Source of the DNA: Edaphochlamys debaryana
Taxonomy: Eukaryota; Chlorophyta; Chlorophyceae; Chlamydomonadales
DNA: 64,000 nucleotides
Direction of reading: 5' to 3'
NCBI GenBank assembly: GCA_016858145.1
Contig: JAEHOE010000172.1
Span: 124,001 to 188,000, forward strand
Both the position numbers and the translations under genes were made by a program. Below, piece after piece: positions 1-11,878 of this stretch; position 1 is the first letter of the stretch, and each line of letters starts with the position of its first letter. The notes under the pieces are model-generated. The model did not search any database and was not told where the DNA came from. It was given only the letters and a program-made list of their open reading frames with translations.

Positions 1-3000
1 GGGCGCCGACGGCAGGTCGGACCGGCGCGAAGAGGGGCCTCCGAGGCGACCTCGTCCCACGGAGCGGTCACCATCGGGTGCGATCGAGAGCGCCACCACG
101 GCCGGCTCCTGGTCAGGGCGGGAGCCCAAGGGCTCCGATCCCATGTTGCGGCGGCTCCTGACTAATCCAAACAGAAGGCGGTTGCCCCAGCGGGTGGAGG
201 CCGGGCGGTTGGCCGAGCCACGTGACGTCCGTTGCGGCGCCGTGACCTCCGGGTCCGACAGCGGACTGAGGTCCTCGCTCCGCTCCCCCTCTGCCCCCTC
301 GCCCTCGCCCTCCTCCCCTTCCTCCAAGACCGAAACCCGCAGCGTGCTGTGCCGCCCGACGTCTCGCGCCTCTCGCGGAGGCGGCGCCGCCGGGCCGTGC
401 CGCAGGCTCTGGTTCAGCCGCCGCAGCGGCGGCAGCAGCGCTGCGCCCGCCGCAGCGAGCGTGGAGCTGCGGGTCACACCGGGCGCGCGGCCGGCTCTGT
501 CGCCACTGGGGCTGCCGGCGCCGCCGGCTGCGGCGGGGCTCAGCCCGGCCAGGGAGACGAGGCGCGCAGGGGAGTCCGGTCGGGGGTCGCGGGTCGCAGG
601 GCCGCTCGGGACGTCGTCCCGGACGGGGGGCACGCCCTCCACGCCCGTTGTGTCCCAAGGCACCAGGCCCTGCGCGGAACAAGGGATTGGGGCGACAAGG
701 CAAGGGGAGCGCATGCCGTCAGGGCTAGGGTGGCGGCTGTGTGCGAAGGGCCACTCGTGTAAGCCTGTGCCTGAGCAGCCTGAGAGCAGCCCTTACCTGC
801 AGGCCGCCTCCTTCGCCCCTCCTTGCTGACTCCTTCCTTCTCCCCAACCTGTTCTCCCCGCCGCCGGGGGCGGCGCCCCCGACCACAACCCCGCCCCAAA
901 CCGTGCCCTGGGCTGGCCAGCTGTCCTCGTCCCATGGCAATGTGCCCACGCACCCACCCACCCACCTGCCAAGCGTCCTCGTCCAGCCCCTCCTCGTCCA
1001 CCGCCGCCGCGAGACCGTCGCTCAGCAGCCCCACGCCCTCCGCCGCCCGGCCGCCGCCCGAGCCCTCCGGCGGCCCCGCCCCGCCTCCGCCCGCGCCGCC
1101 CAGCATTTCCCCATGCCATATTCTCGCGCTCCCCCGGACGTTCTGCTGCTGCTGCTGCTGCTGCTGTTGTTGCTGTTGTTGTTGCTGTGAGACATGGGCG
1201 TGGGCATGGGCCTGGGGGTGGGCCTGGGGGTACGGATGGGCCTGGTGGGCCTGGTGCTGGGCCCACACGGTGTGGGCGCTGGGCAGGGAGCAGTGCTCCT
1301 CTAGGGGCAAGCAGGCCGCATCCAGAGAGGCCACGGTGGCGGCGGCGGCCTGCGCGATCTGGCTGTCGGCGGCGATGCCCCAACTGCCGTACATGCGACT
1401 GACGAAGTCGTCGGAGGAACGGCGGACGCCGCGGCTGCGGGGCGGGGCACGGCGGGACAAGGGCAGAGTTTTTGGGAGATTTGACAGCATGAGTCATGGT
1501 GTAGCGGCGGGAGAAAAGGGCATGTCATCGCCAGCCATTTTACGTTTCAGCTCCGTAGATTCACCATGAGCATCGCTGTTCGCTGCCCTCGCGTGGCCAG
1601 GCAACTACCGTGCTCCACAATCGTCACTCTACCAGCTCACTATGAGGACACACCGAGATCACCACAAGCCCTGGAGGCACTCACCCCTCGGCGAGGCTCC
1701 GCGCCTGAGTGAGCTTCCGCACGCCCCGGCCCGCCTGCACCCTCTCGGCGCCCGGTGCACCGGCGGGCGGGGACAGAGGCGGTAGCGCCTGCTGTCCTGC
1801 GGAGGCCGAAACGGCGCCCGGCCCGACCGCACCCGGGCTCGTGTCCGGGCCCAGGCCCAGGCCCAGGCCCAGGCCCAGGCCCAAGCTCGGGCCCAGGCCC
1901 GGGCCCAGGCTGCTCCCGAACAGTCGGCGTGCGCCCATGGCGGCTGCTCCCTCAACGGTGGCGGAGCGCCGCCGCGCCGCCGCCCCCAGCAGCAGCAGCG
2001 GCGGGCTGGGGCCCGGCCCCGGGCTGCGGGCGGGGGATGCGGGCGAGCCAGTGCCCCGGCGCAGACCGTCTCCCGAGACCTGCGGGAGGCAACGACGGGG
2101 GGGCACACACACTTAATTACAGGGCACTCGGCGCAGGTGCATACCGGTAGCAACAGCTCAGCGAGGCGGCCTCGGTCAAAGGCGCCATTGCGATAACCAC
2201 AGGAACGCACAGGCAAAAGCACAAGTACCAGGGGGGCGGCTGGGGGCCGGGGAGGCCGCACCTGGTACACCAGCCCTTGGCTCGGCTCCAGCGGCGCCCC
2301 CTCCGCAGACGCAAACGCGGCGGGGGGCTCGGGGGCGCTGTCCGCCTCCCGGTCGGGCAGGGAGGGCCGGGCCAGGGAGGACAGCGGCAGCGTGGGAGTG
2401 GATCGACGCATGAGGCCGGGTGCGTGCCGCGGCGAGCTGGGTGTTGAAACCGCAGCCGTGGCAGCGCCGGCCCCGGCCGCCTCCATCTCCGGGGCCCCGC
2501 CCGGGCCCGCCGGGGCCCAGCTGGTGGCGGTGGTGCTGCTCGCCCGTGCACCTGTGCGCCCGATTGGGCCCCCCGCGGACTTGGCAGAGCCCATTCGGCT
2601 GAGCTGGCGGCCGCCGTTGATGCCTCCTATCACAGGGTCCACGGCCCTCGCGGGCCCTTGCGCGGCTGGAGCGGGTGCCGTTGGAGGTTGCGAGTCGAGC
2701 CCCGCGAGCGTCAGCTGCCGGCAGCTCCGGGGCTTGAAGGGCTCGGGCCCAAACGGGCCCTTGGGCCCCGGGCCTGCCAGGGCCCGAGGCGATCCCAGCA
2801 GCGTGCGCCGGCTGCCGCTCAGGGGGGATAGCGCCCCGAAGCCGGGCTCAGCGCCGGAACGACTGCCGGGGCGGGCCGTGGGGGACCGAGCGAACCGGAC
2901 GCCCAGGCCGCTCACAGCCCCTGGGCCCATGCCGTTGAGGCCCTGGGCCCCGTACAGGCCCTGTACGGCAGCCAGCGCGGAACTGGGATCCATATGACGC

Positions 3001-6000
3001 ATGCTGCGGCCGCTGCCGGCCTGGGACAGCGGCCGCGAGGGGGGCCAGACGGTCACGTGGGAGGCTCGGGAGGCGTGGGAGGTGCGGGATGTGCGGGAGG
3101 GCCGCGAGGTGCGGTTGGGCTCCGAGGAGCGTCCGCTGGGGCGGTCAGGGTCGGGCTCGCTACTGCTTGGGGGCAGAGAGGCAAGGGAGGGAGGGAAGGT
3201 AGAGGGGGACAAAGGTGCCTTTGAGAGGGTCCCGGCAGGAGGATTCTCGCAGGAGAGTTTCGGCTTGCATACCCCACAACCGGTCTGCCCTGGCAATGCC
3301 AAGTCGTTGATGCCCACAGCATGACTTATTCACAGGGAACTCCCAAAGGCTACTTGCAAGCTGGACAGCCTCGCCCAGGCTCACCCGTCCGCCACGGGCG
3401 GCAGCATGGATGCCGCCAGGGATCCGACGCGGGGGCCGGTCACCAGGGGCGCGGGCCCTGCTGTGGGGAGGGGGCCGCTGGGCGGCGCCGGCTGCAGCGG
3501 CGGCCTCCTCCTCGCCCACACCTCCCCTCCGTCCTCGGTCTGCAGCAGCTCCGTGGGCCAGTCGGCCTCCAGCAGACCGGACTGGGGGGGAGGGGGGGAG
3601 AGGGAGGACCGTGTGGGAGTAGGGAGGGAGAGCAGTGGCCGAGTCCCGGCCTGCCTGTGTGCCCGGCCCCTCACCTGCACCGCCAGCGCAAAGCCCAGCG
3701 CGTCCTCGGGTGTGTGGAAGGCCACCGCAAAGGCATCTCCCTCCGTGAAGCACTCGGTGCCGCGGTGGGAGGAGATGGCCTGAGGCGGGGAACAGGGGCT
3801 CATGATTAGGAGGCGGGGCCCGAGGAGGTGGGGGGACATGGCCTCACTTTCAGCCCACTCCCAGCCCACTCCCAGTCACACCCACCCGGCGCATCACGGT
3901 GTGGTGGATGGACAAGCAGCGGTCCTGCAGGGTCGCAACCAAACAGTATGAATCAGCCACTGAGGACATGTGCGGTGATGCTACGACGAATGTGTACCCC
4001 CAAGCAAGATGCAACCCCTCCGTCTTCGCCCGTCATTGTCTCCACCCAACCCAGTCGCCTCCTCGTCTCCTTGCGCCCACCATGACCGCCCACAGGTGCA
4101 TCCGCCGCACCTCCTTAACCACCCCATCTCTCACCATGACCGCCGCCGCCAGCAGCTCCCACAGCAGCGTTGAGTTCTGCACGTCCGTCAGCGCCAGGGT
4201 GGTGCCGGGGCCGGCGCCGGGAGGGTCCCAGCCCCAGCCCCGCTTGCGCTTGCCGCGCCGCCTTTGCATCAACCGCCAACCGCCCCATAGCAGCAGGCCC
4301 AGCACCGGCAGGCCCAGGCCCAGGCCCAAACCAAGGCCCAGGCCAAGGCGCAGGGCGGTGCTCGAAAATGCGCCCGAGGAGGGGGCGTCGGCGGAGCTGG
4401 ACGGCTCCAGGGCGGCTTCGGGGGGCGGGGCAGGGTGGCGGTGCAGGGCGGCTATGTAGAGTTGGTGGAGCAGGCTGGGGAGGGGGAAGCCTGCGGGCGG
4501 CGGGGGTGAAGTGATGCTGTGAGAGGGATGAAGGCGAGGCGCATCTACCGCTCAGACCCAGCCTTACACCCGGCAGGAGGGGCGACCAGCCCGCCCCCCT
4601 GCCCCGTAGGAAGGGTGTCGTTGGGTAGCAAGAAGCCGCACGCTTCGGAGGCACCTCTTGGCTTCATCCCCCATGCTCCTGCGTGCTCGACCAGACCAGC
4701 CCCCGCACCCGCTGCCAGCGCTCCCAGCTCCACAGCCGTGCCATTCGCAACAACCTCCGTTGCCTCATCGCTCAGTGCCGCCCCTGCCTCCGCCACCGCC
4801 CGCAGCGCCGCCAGAGCTGCGCGGTCCAGGACGGCCCTGCGCGGCACACAGCGGATGGGCATTTACGGCGGCAATTGAGGGCCAGGGCAAGCCAACCAGG
4901 GCTTACAACTGGCTCCGGACGTGCGAGAGGAGAGGAGTCCCTCCGAGGTCACCCATGCAGCCTCAACCCTACAAACAGCCCCACCTGTAGCTGCCGCCCC
5001 CGGGCAGAGCGATGTCGTAGGCCCGGTTGGGGTGGGCCAGGGCCGAGGCGGAGGCCTGCGGGGACCACGTCGGCCAAAACACAGGGCTGAGGGGGCCACA
5101 AGGGATTGCCACGGAGCTTACCCATGCAGCAAGCCGCACGCTGCAAGGACGCACCCTCTACCATTCAGCCGCATCAATCCCCACTGACGCCCAGTCTCTT
5201 TGACCGCCCCGACCCACCTCGGCCACCGCCGCAAAGTCGCTCGGGTGCAGATCCAGCGCTTCCGCCTCCGCCGCCGTCCCCGCCCGTGGCGGCGGCGGCG
5301 GCGGCGGCGGCGGCGACGCAACCTGTTCGGCAGCGAGCCGCCGCCGCTGCCCTGCCGCTACCGCCGCCCCCAACGCAAGGCTCAGATTGGCGACGGGGTC
5401 AGAAGCCGATGCGAGCCGGGGCGCCAGGAGCACAATCGGAGATGAGCTCGGCGTTTGGAAGCCCGCCGTCGAGGGCAGCAGGGGCTGTCCGCCCAGCAGC
5501 AGGGAGGGCTTGAGGGCTAGCTCAAGCCCGGCCAGCCTGCATGGAAGGAGCGGCAGGGAGGTTCACTTCCGTGTCTTCATTAGGAGCCAAGACCCAGGGA
5601 AAGCCCATTCAAGCTGCCCCATCGCGCTCCCGCCCCGCCCCACCGTGTGAACTCCTCCGCCCGCGCCAGCCCCAGCAGATCGTGCTGGGCCCCCGGCAGC
5701 AGCCATGCATCGCTGGCGGCACCCACGAAGGGCGCACGGCTGGGCCCCACAGGGCTGGAGGAGGGGGGGACCCCGGCAGGGAGCAGAGCCGCGCCCAGCC
5801 GGCCCGACACGGCTGCATGGGGAGGGAGGGGAGGACCGCGAGCGGAAAGGAGTCTATGAGCCGTGCAATACCTCCCTATTTGGCATGGCCCGCCTCCGAC
5901 TGGCCCTCGGGACCCCACCTGGCGCCCCCGCGGTCGTCAGCCGCAGCACCGCGTGCGCCCAGTCCACCTGGGGCCGTGGGAAGAGGGGGCAGGGGGGGTC

Positions 6001-7855
6001 GAGCTTGATGGCTGCTGCTGACTGCCACCGAGGAAAACCCTCGCTCCCTCTGGCTTCCCTTAAGCCACACCCGGCACACCCGGCACCCCTCACCGTGAAG
6101 AGGCACCGTCCCGCCGCGAATAGGGGGTTCACGGCACCGCACAGCGGCTCGGGGGCTGATGCGTTCGTGACGGCACCGCCGGCGGCAAGCAGCTCCGCAA
6201 GAGGTGTGCCAAGGCGGCTACGGGAGACGGCCTCGCCTCCGGGAGTGAAGGGGGCGGCGTTGGCCGAGGCGAGGGCGGTGTAGAGGCGGAGGGCCGAGGC
6301 CAGCGGGCCAGGGTCTGCGAGGGAGGGGCGGATTGAGCCCGGGGCTGGAGGAGACTGGGGCCCTGCGGAGCGTGTGCTAGCGGCACGGAACTTCAGCTCA
6401 AGCCAGGTCCCGCATTGCTGCATGCCAACCCATCCCAGCACCAAGCCACGCACCCGGCGCTGCCAGCCTCGATGCTCCCGCTGTGTCGTTTGCTGCGAGC
6501 CAGAAGCCCTGGGTGGAGCCCTCCGTCTGAGCCAGGGAGGCCCACACGGCTGCCAGCAGGGACCAGCCCTTGCAGCCTGGGAGCGGGCGGGAGGTTGGGG
6601 CCGGATAAGGAACTGTCAGGTTTGCACCGCCTGCTGTCTTCGCCACCCTCCGCCCTGTGCACCTGGCATGAGGTCGAGGCACAGCGGGTGGTCCGGCGCC
6701 CCGTCTCCGTCCAGGTCCCGACCCACGAGGGCGGCCGCCACAGCCGCCAGCTCCTGCCACGTGCCCGGGAGCTCAGGCGCCGAGGCCGGGGCAGCGCTGG
6801 AGTTGACACGGCCCGACAGAGACGCGGCGGCGGGCCACCAGTCCCGCCGGTAGAGCAGCAGCAGGGGCGCGGCGGGGGGCCCTCCGGGCATCCCCAACAG
6901 AGGGGGTGCAAGGGAAGACGGGAGGGGGGAGCCCGCAGTAGCGGCTGCTTCCAGAGCCGCTGCCTCGGCCGTGTCACCCGCTGCTGCCGCTTGCAGCTGA
7001 GGCGGAGAGGAGGACACGCGCAGGGGGTTCAGCGGGGGCCCTGGCTCTGCACACTTTCCCTTCCACACTTAAGACCAGAGCCAGACGCAACGAGAGGCGC
7101 CGCCACGCATGCCCCCAAATGGCCTTCGGCCCGCCCCCCGCCCACTCCCTGCCCCCACCATCCGACCCACCAGGGGCAGCAGGGGCAGCTCCGCAGCCCC
7201 CACCACCAGGAGCCCCGGCGCAGGGCCGCCACCGCCGCTGTCGCTGCCGTAGACGACGCCCGCCGCAGCCCCCAGCCCCGCATCCACGTCCACCGCCGCC
7301 TGCAGCTGCCTGGCAGCGCCCGGAGCGCCTTGGGCGGTCTGGGAGGCCTCACGCGCGAGGGTCAGCAGGGCTGGCAGGCTGGGGTGCAGGCCGCAGCTGA
7401 CGGAGAGCCGTGGGACCGAGGCGTTGGTCTGGGGGGCAGTGGCGCCAGGGGCACACCATGCGGCTAAGATCCTAGAGCAGGAAGTTGAGACGACTGTGGC
7501 GACATAAGGACTGTCGTTGATACGGCTGTTGCCAGGGGTGATCAAGCTCGGGCTTGACCGCGAGCCCAGACCTCGGCCTGCCCCACGCACCCGAAACAAA
7601 GCGGCTCCTGGTTCCGGCGCCGCGACGCGGCCAACCGGCCCGCCGTCGACCACAAGCGCGGCCAGGCTGCAAGTTTGACGGGGGAGAGGCACGGAGCGTG
7701 CAAGGGGGGCATTTGTGGACGGGGGCGTAACCCGGGGTGGGGAAAGGGTCGGGGACCCCCCCTTCGACGTCCATGGCCAGCAGTTTCAGTCCGGCACCCG
7801 TCGCGTACCTGGCTTGGGCCATGGAGCCCAGCATTAGTATACATAGCAGCAACAT
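1..7855 (-). CDS. Receptor-type class III nucleotide cyclase, copy 1 (3' end outside window)
   Basis: Predicted membrane receptor making cAMP or cGMP. Exons, 5' to 3': 7855-7809, 7666-7591, 7428-7171, 6996-6663, 6576-6454, 6314-6094, 5967-5919, 5812-5644, 5536-5218, 5055-4985, 4836-4709, 4490-4135, 3924-3886, 3779-3675, 3581-3385, 3162-2262, 2079-1685, 1434-966, 669 to the left edge. The frame stays open through all of them (1,642 codons in view). The start ATG opens a signal peptide (MLLLCILMLGSMAQA). Exons 3-11 give the extracellular region, exon 12 the transmembrane helix and the C1 metal motif LTDVQNSTLLWE, exon 14 the second metal motif ECFTEGDAFAVAF. Exons 15-19 are the start of the low-complexity insert, with a 15-Gln tract. 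The second half of C1 and all of C2 must lie left of the window. Exon sizes match copies 2 and 3 almost exactly, which is the main support for the model. Substrate is not decidable from this part. Confidence 0.85.
1144..1188 (-). repeat. CAG/CAA trinucleotide tract coding 15 glutamines
   Basis: Fifteen consecutive Gln codons (CAG mixed with CAA) lie in exon 18 of cyclase copy 1. Copy 3 has only AAQQQPQP at the matching place, so the tract is specific to copy 1. Confidence 0.9.
1850..1912. repeat. GGCCCA hexanucleotide repeat in cyclase copy 1
   Basis: About ten near-perfect hexamers inside exon 17 of copy 1, read on the minus strand as alternating Leu-Gly. The same hexamer type encodes the transmembrane helix of this gene at 4307-4345. 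Confidence 0.85.
4135..4490 (-). other. Transmembrane helix and first C1 metal motif, cyclase copy 1
   Basis: This exon carries the only strong hydrophobic helix, read as repeated Leu-Gly followed by LPVLGLLLWGGW, then a basic stop-transfer stretch (RRRGKRKRG). The cyclase motif TLALTDVQNSTLLWE begins about 30 residues later. The spacing leaves no room for a kinase-homology or long coiled-coil domain between membrane and catalytic unit. The Leu-Gly helix is encoded by a GGCCTG-type hexanucleotide repeat (about 4307-4345), unlike the ordinary helices of copies 2 and 3. Confidence 0.75.
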
Positions 7856-9654
7856 CCTCGGAAGGGTGCGCTCGCGCAGCCGTGTTTTGCCATGTCGCCC
7901 AACGCCGAACGCCTCTTGGCGACGCCAACGGGCGTGCGCCACGCCCGTAGCACTCATATCGTGCACACTCTTAGCGTCGTCTTTGGCAGAGCGTCCACTG
8001 CTCTCAGAGCCTGCAGCACTGCTCGCACGCTAGTTGCCAGTCTTCGCCACTCCATTGCTGATAAAGTCGCAGTACGTTACGGGTGTTACTTTCGCCTGTC
8101 GCTGTCGGCGCGACAGTGTGGTCTCACACCCGACATGAACGTCGACATCTACGTTTGACGCCGGCCAAGCCAGCACAAAAGGTCATAGTGCTTGAGCACT
8201 TCCTCGACAACGGCTTCACTGCATGTGACGCAACGCAGTGTATGCGCCGTACGTGCGGAGTTGCGTGTCAGGGGCGCGCCGCCTAATCGCCTGATGCCCC
8301 CCCCCCCCCCCCCCGATCACCCGAAAGGGTCCCCCGTTCATAGGCGGCTACGCGTGCGTGTCAGCGGCCCCCCGGACCCCCACTCATGCACGCCGAGGGC
8401 GCCGAGGCCCCCCAATTACTAGCGGCCGCCAAAGGTCGGACGCCCCGAGGCCCCCCCATCAGCCCCGAGAGCGTCGTCCTGTGCCGGGTGCTGGAGGGTG
8501 TGGGCCTTGGTGACTCCGCCTTCCCCAATACCCCTGCCCCTGCGTCGGCCAACATAATGCAACGCCAGTCACCGCAGCATTACGCCCCGTTGTCTATAAT
8601 AAACCCTGCCCCGCTTCTCCGCTCGCCTCCCGCCCGCGCACCGGGACTGACTCGAAGAGTTCCACCCGTCATCGCACCAAGTGAAGGCGCCAGCAGAGGA
8701 GATGCTAGCTGATTTGGGGACCTCCGCCTTCGGGCAAGCTGTTGAGCACACCTGTTGACTTGTAGGCTGTAGCCCTTGCACTTGCACACTGTACTGAACG
8801 CTCCGAAGGCCCCAGCAGGCCGTGAAGCGCAACGGCAGCCCAGCCAGGGGGCCATCAGAGCCAACCTACCAGCACAAGCACACCAACCTACCAGCACAAG
8901 CAGACTGCCGAGACTGGGAAACGTGCCAATGAAGCTTTCATGCCCCGTCCTTGCGACCCCACACACGTGCGGTAGACCGAGGGGCGCCAATAAGCCACTC
9001 AGTGTAAAGCAACATCCGGCAAACTCAGCGCTCTAACCTTGCCTGCAGTCCCTCGGGCTTCGGTGCAAGGGGCACGACAAGCCAGCATCCACCGCGCAAA
9101 GTGCGCCCCTGCTCCCGCATGCCTTGTCATGCCTTATTATGCTCCGGTTCCTGCACCTGTGCACCAACATCGGCTGCCCCCTGGCCAACCAAGCGGCAAC
9201 CGGTCACAGCCGGGGGTGACCCCTCGCCACCCGCACAGGTAACCCTCTACCCAACGAAATCACGCACACCGTACTCCCGTGGCCTAGACAATCCGCCTCA
9301 TCAGCACAAGAGTCAGAGCAGCGGTGTGGACGCACACGTGACAGAGGCTCCATGCCTCGTCTGGGGCCTTCTCGCATGCCGCCATGTTACCTGTCAGGCC
9401 CAGGCCTTCGTCCTCGCTCCCGACCTCCACACCCCGCTTCTCGCGTCTGCAACGACCCCGTCGCTTCATCACAGACCGCCTCCCTGCTCCTCGTCCCCGG
9501 TCCCTCTCCCTCCCTCTCCCTCCCCCTCCTGGCCTGCCACCGGCGGCCCCTGCGTTTACGGCAGCAGCACCAGTGGCAGGGACGGCCTCACCCCCGCACC
9601 ATCGCCCGCTAGCGCCAGGGCCTGCTGCTCCTCGCCCTGCCCAGCCCACTCGTA
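7856..9654. other. Intergenic region between cyclase copy 1 and the ankyrin gene
   Basis: About 1.8 kb with no supported gene. It must hold the 5' UTR and promoter of cyclase copy 1 and the 3' UTR of the ankyrin gene. It contains an 18-base run of C at 8297-8314 and a short tandem duplication near 8865-8905 (unit containing CTACCAGCACAAGCA). Reading frames here lack splice or domain support. Confidence 0.6.
8297..8314. repeat. Homopolymer of 18 C
   Basis: Uninterrupted run of 18 cytosines in intergenic DNA; its length in the assembly may be unreliable. Confidence 0.95.
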
Positions 9655-11878
9655 CTAGACCGGATTCGCGTCTGCCCCCTTCTCCTCCTTCTTCCCCTCC
9701 TCCTCCTCCTCCTCCTCCTCCGTCTCCTCCTCCTCCTCCGTCTCCTCCTCCTCCTCCTCCTGCCCCGCGCCGGCCGCTGCCCGCTCCTCCTCGATCCAGG
9801 CCAGCTCCTCCGCGAGGTCGAAGGGGCCGCACCCTCTGAGCATGGCCGCCGGCCCCAGTGCACGGGCGCCCCCGCCTCCACCAGCCAGCGGAGGGCGGGC
9901 ACCAGAGCGCCCCGGGTCATTGCCAAGATGAGGGCCGAACCGTCCGGCGGCCCGAACGGCACGCCCAGCCCATGAAGGACGGCCAGGGTCTGGAGATCGC
10001 CGTTTGATGCGGCTGTGACGTAGGGCATGCCGGTGGTCTGGGGCAAGGGTTGTTTTGGGGGAAGGGAGTGGCGTCAAGCAACGCGGGTGTTACCAGTACG
10101 GGAGCCCTGGCTCGCTCCCCAAACCCTACGCCCAGAGCAGGAGCCACTGACTTTTGCGTCGGGCGCGTTGCAGGCAGCGTAAGCCTTAAGCTCGCCGTCA
10201 GGGGCCCGTCCTGCGCTTACTGGTAGCGTATCGAATCTCCTGACGCCCACCCCGTCCGCAGCCGCCGTGCACCACCTTGCTATCCCCACTCGCGGTAGAC
10301 CCAGCACCCACCCGCCCCGTGCCCCGACCAACCCGCACGCACCGGCATCTCGCACCCCGCCTCGGCCAGCCACTCCAGCGCCGCCGGGCAGCCCGAGTTG
10401 GCGGCGCCCACTTGGGGAGGGAAGGTGTTCTCGTCCTCCATCAGGCCGTTGAAGAACGTGTTCCACACCTCTCGCCCAAGCGGGCAGCCCTGCTCTTGCA
10501 GCCACGCCATCATGCGGACGCTGCCCGACTGGGCGGCCCAGGCGAAATGCCGGGCGTTGAGCTGTCCGCTCGTCTGCAGCTCCCAGATTGTGTCCCCGAA
10601 GCCGACGCCGATTGGCCCCCCGCCGGCGCCTGCCCCTGCCCGGCACGCCTCGAGCAGGAAGGCGGAGGCCTCCACGTCAGCGCCCAGCAGCGCCTGCACA
10701 AACGCCGCGGCCGGGTAGAGCAGCTTGCCGCCGTCCCTCAGCAGCCGCAGCACCTCCAAGCTGACGCCGGCCGGTCCTCTGTACATGTCGTCAGTGCAGC
10801 GGCCCCCATCCAGGCCCCTGGACAGCAGGAAGCGCACGGCATCCGTGTTGCCGCTGCGGATGGCTGACTGCAGGCAGTCGGTTTGTGGGCGGTACCCCAG
10901 CGCCTGCCCGAGCCACGTGAGGCGCTCAACGGCGTCGGGGCAGCCGGCCGCCTCGACCCCCACACGCACTGTGGGCAGGCCCTGCTCCGCCAGCCACGTC
11001 ACTCTGGCCTGCCAGTCGGGCGTGGGGCTGGCGGCGGCTGCCTCAATGATCAGGCCCTTGATAAAATCATGCGTTTGCAAGCTTAGCCGGGGCCAGAGCT
11101 GCTGCAGGGTTTCCAGGTTGCAACCCTTGGCGATGCATGGCACCAGCCGGTGACTGGGGTAGTCCTCTGCGTCACGCTTGGACAGGTAGTCATCTAACAG
11201 CCGCACCAGCTCCGGCGGCCCCGCCTCGGCGGCGGCCATGACTGCTTTGTCTCCCACGCCCGCTCCCTCCTCCAGCAGCCACTCCACCAGGTCCGTGTGC
11301 CTGCCCCTGATGGCGCCAATGAGGGCGGCTTCAAGCGAGGCCGCCCCCTGTGCCAGCAGCCACTCGCAGGCCGCCCGCTGGTTGGCGCGGGCGGCGGCGA
11401 ACACGGCGCTCCGGAGCTTCCAACCGTCCCGGGTGCGCCCACTGATGGGGCACCCGTGCTGCCACAGCCAGCTGCACGCCTCCACCTCCCCGGCGGCAGC
11501 GGCTGCACTCATCAGCTCCACGCCCACCTCCACATGCCCAAAATACAGGCCCGCTGTCCCCAGAGCCACCTCCAGGTTCGCCAGGTCCCCCGTGGCGGCG
11601 GTGAGGCACAGCAGCCGCAGACGCTGGTCGCGGGTCAGGCCCTGGTACGCGGCCGGGGTGGACCAGTGCGCGGCAAAACTCTCCGCGGGCACGGGCTTCC
11701 CCAGACACACGACCGTGTATTGCTCCGTGGCGGCACAGGCAACCGAGTTGACAAGCCGCAGGGTGCATGTTGCCTCGTTGGGTGGCAGGAAGCTGGCGAT
11801 GCTGCCGAGGATGGTGGGAAGCCAAATGCGCGAGACGTCCATCGACTCCCCAGAGGCAGGCTGCGACTGATCGGACAT
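9655..11878 (-). CDS. Ankyrin-repeat protein with F-box-like N-terminus
   Basis: Two exons were recognised: 11878-10343 (512 codons, phase 0) and 10037-9655. Residues about 15-55 (IWLPTILGSIASFLPPNE, then a TLRLVNSVAC stretch) resemble an F-box. The rest is a series of degenerate ankyrin repeats of the algal type, with recurring WL-x(3)-GCP or WLLxxGA and A-A-x-x-G-x-x-x units. Such proteins usually act as protein-binding adaptors; an F-box pairing would suggest a ubiquitin-ligase substrate receptor (inference). The second exon continues the repeats well (MPYVTAASNGDLQTLAVLHG, then LRWLVEAGAPVHWG). After that the frame becomes doubtful: the continuing frame turns into poly-Arg and stops at 9609, whereas the frame shifted by one gives FDLAEELAWIEEERAAAG plus a poly-Glu tail and stops at 9655. 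The latter looks more protein-like, so a one-base assembly error or a missed splice near 9855 is suspected. The end coordinate follows that choice. Confidence 0.75.
9690..9768. repeat. CCT/TCC trinucleotide-rich tract
   Basis: Long run of CCT units broken by occasional CGT, at the 3' end of the ankyrin gene. On the minus strand it reads as poly-Glu in one frame and poly-Arg in another. Confidence 0.9.

Larger units (their letters stand above)
1..3581 (-). other. Insert region inside C1 of cyclase copy 1 (partial)
   Basis: Exons 15-19 encode Pro/Ala/Gly/Ser-rich sequence that separates the first half of C1 (ending near WPTELLQTEDGGEVW) from the rest of the catalytic domain. Landmarks shared with the other copies are HVTVWPPS, SLPSAHTVWA, GLLSDGLAAA, DAWQ followed by GLVPWDTTG, and LLPPLRRLN. 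Copy-specific material includes 15 consecutive Gln (1144-1188) and a Leu-Gly run at about 1855-1910. No known domain was recognised. Its boundaries are inferred by comparison with copies 2 and 3. Confidence 0.7.

Noticed and set aside
1659..3317. Long minus-strand open frame of 552 codons
   Set aside because: It contains genuine exon 16 of cyclase copy 1 but reads through introns on both sides; splice-phase comparison with copies 2 and 3 fixes the exon at 3162-2262.
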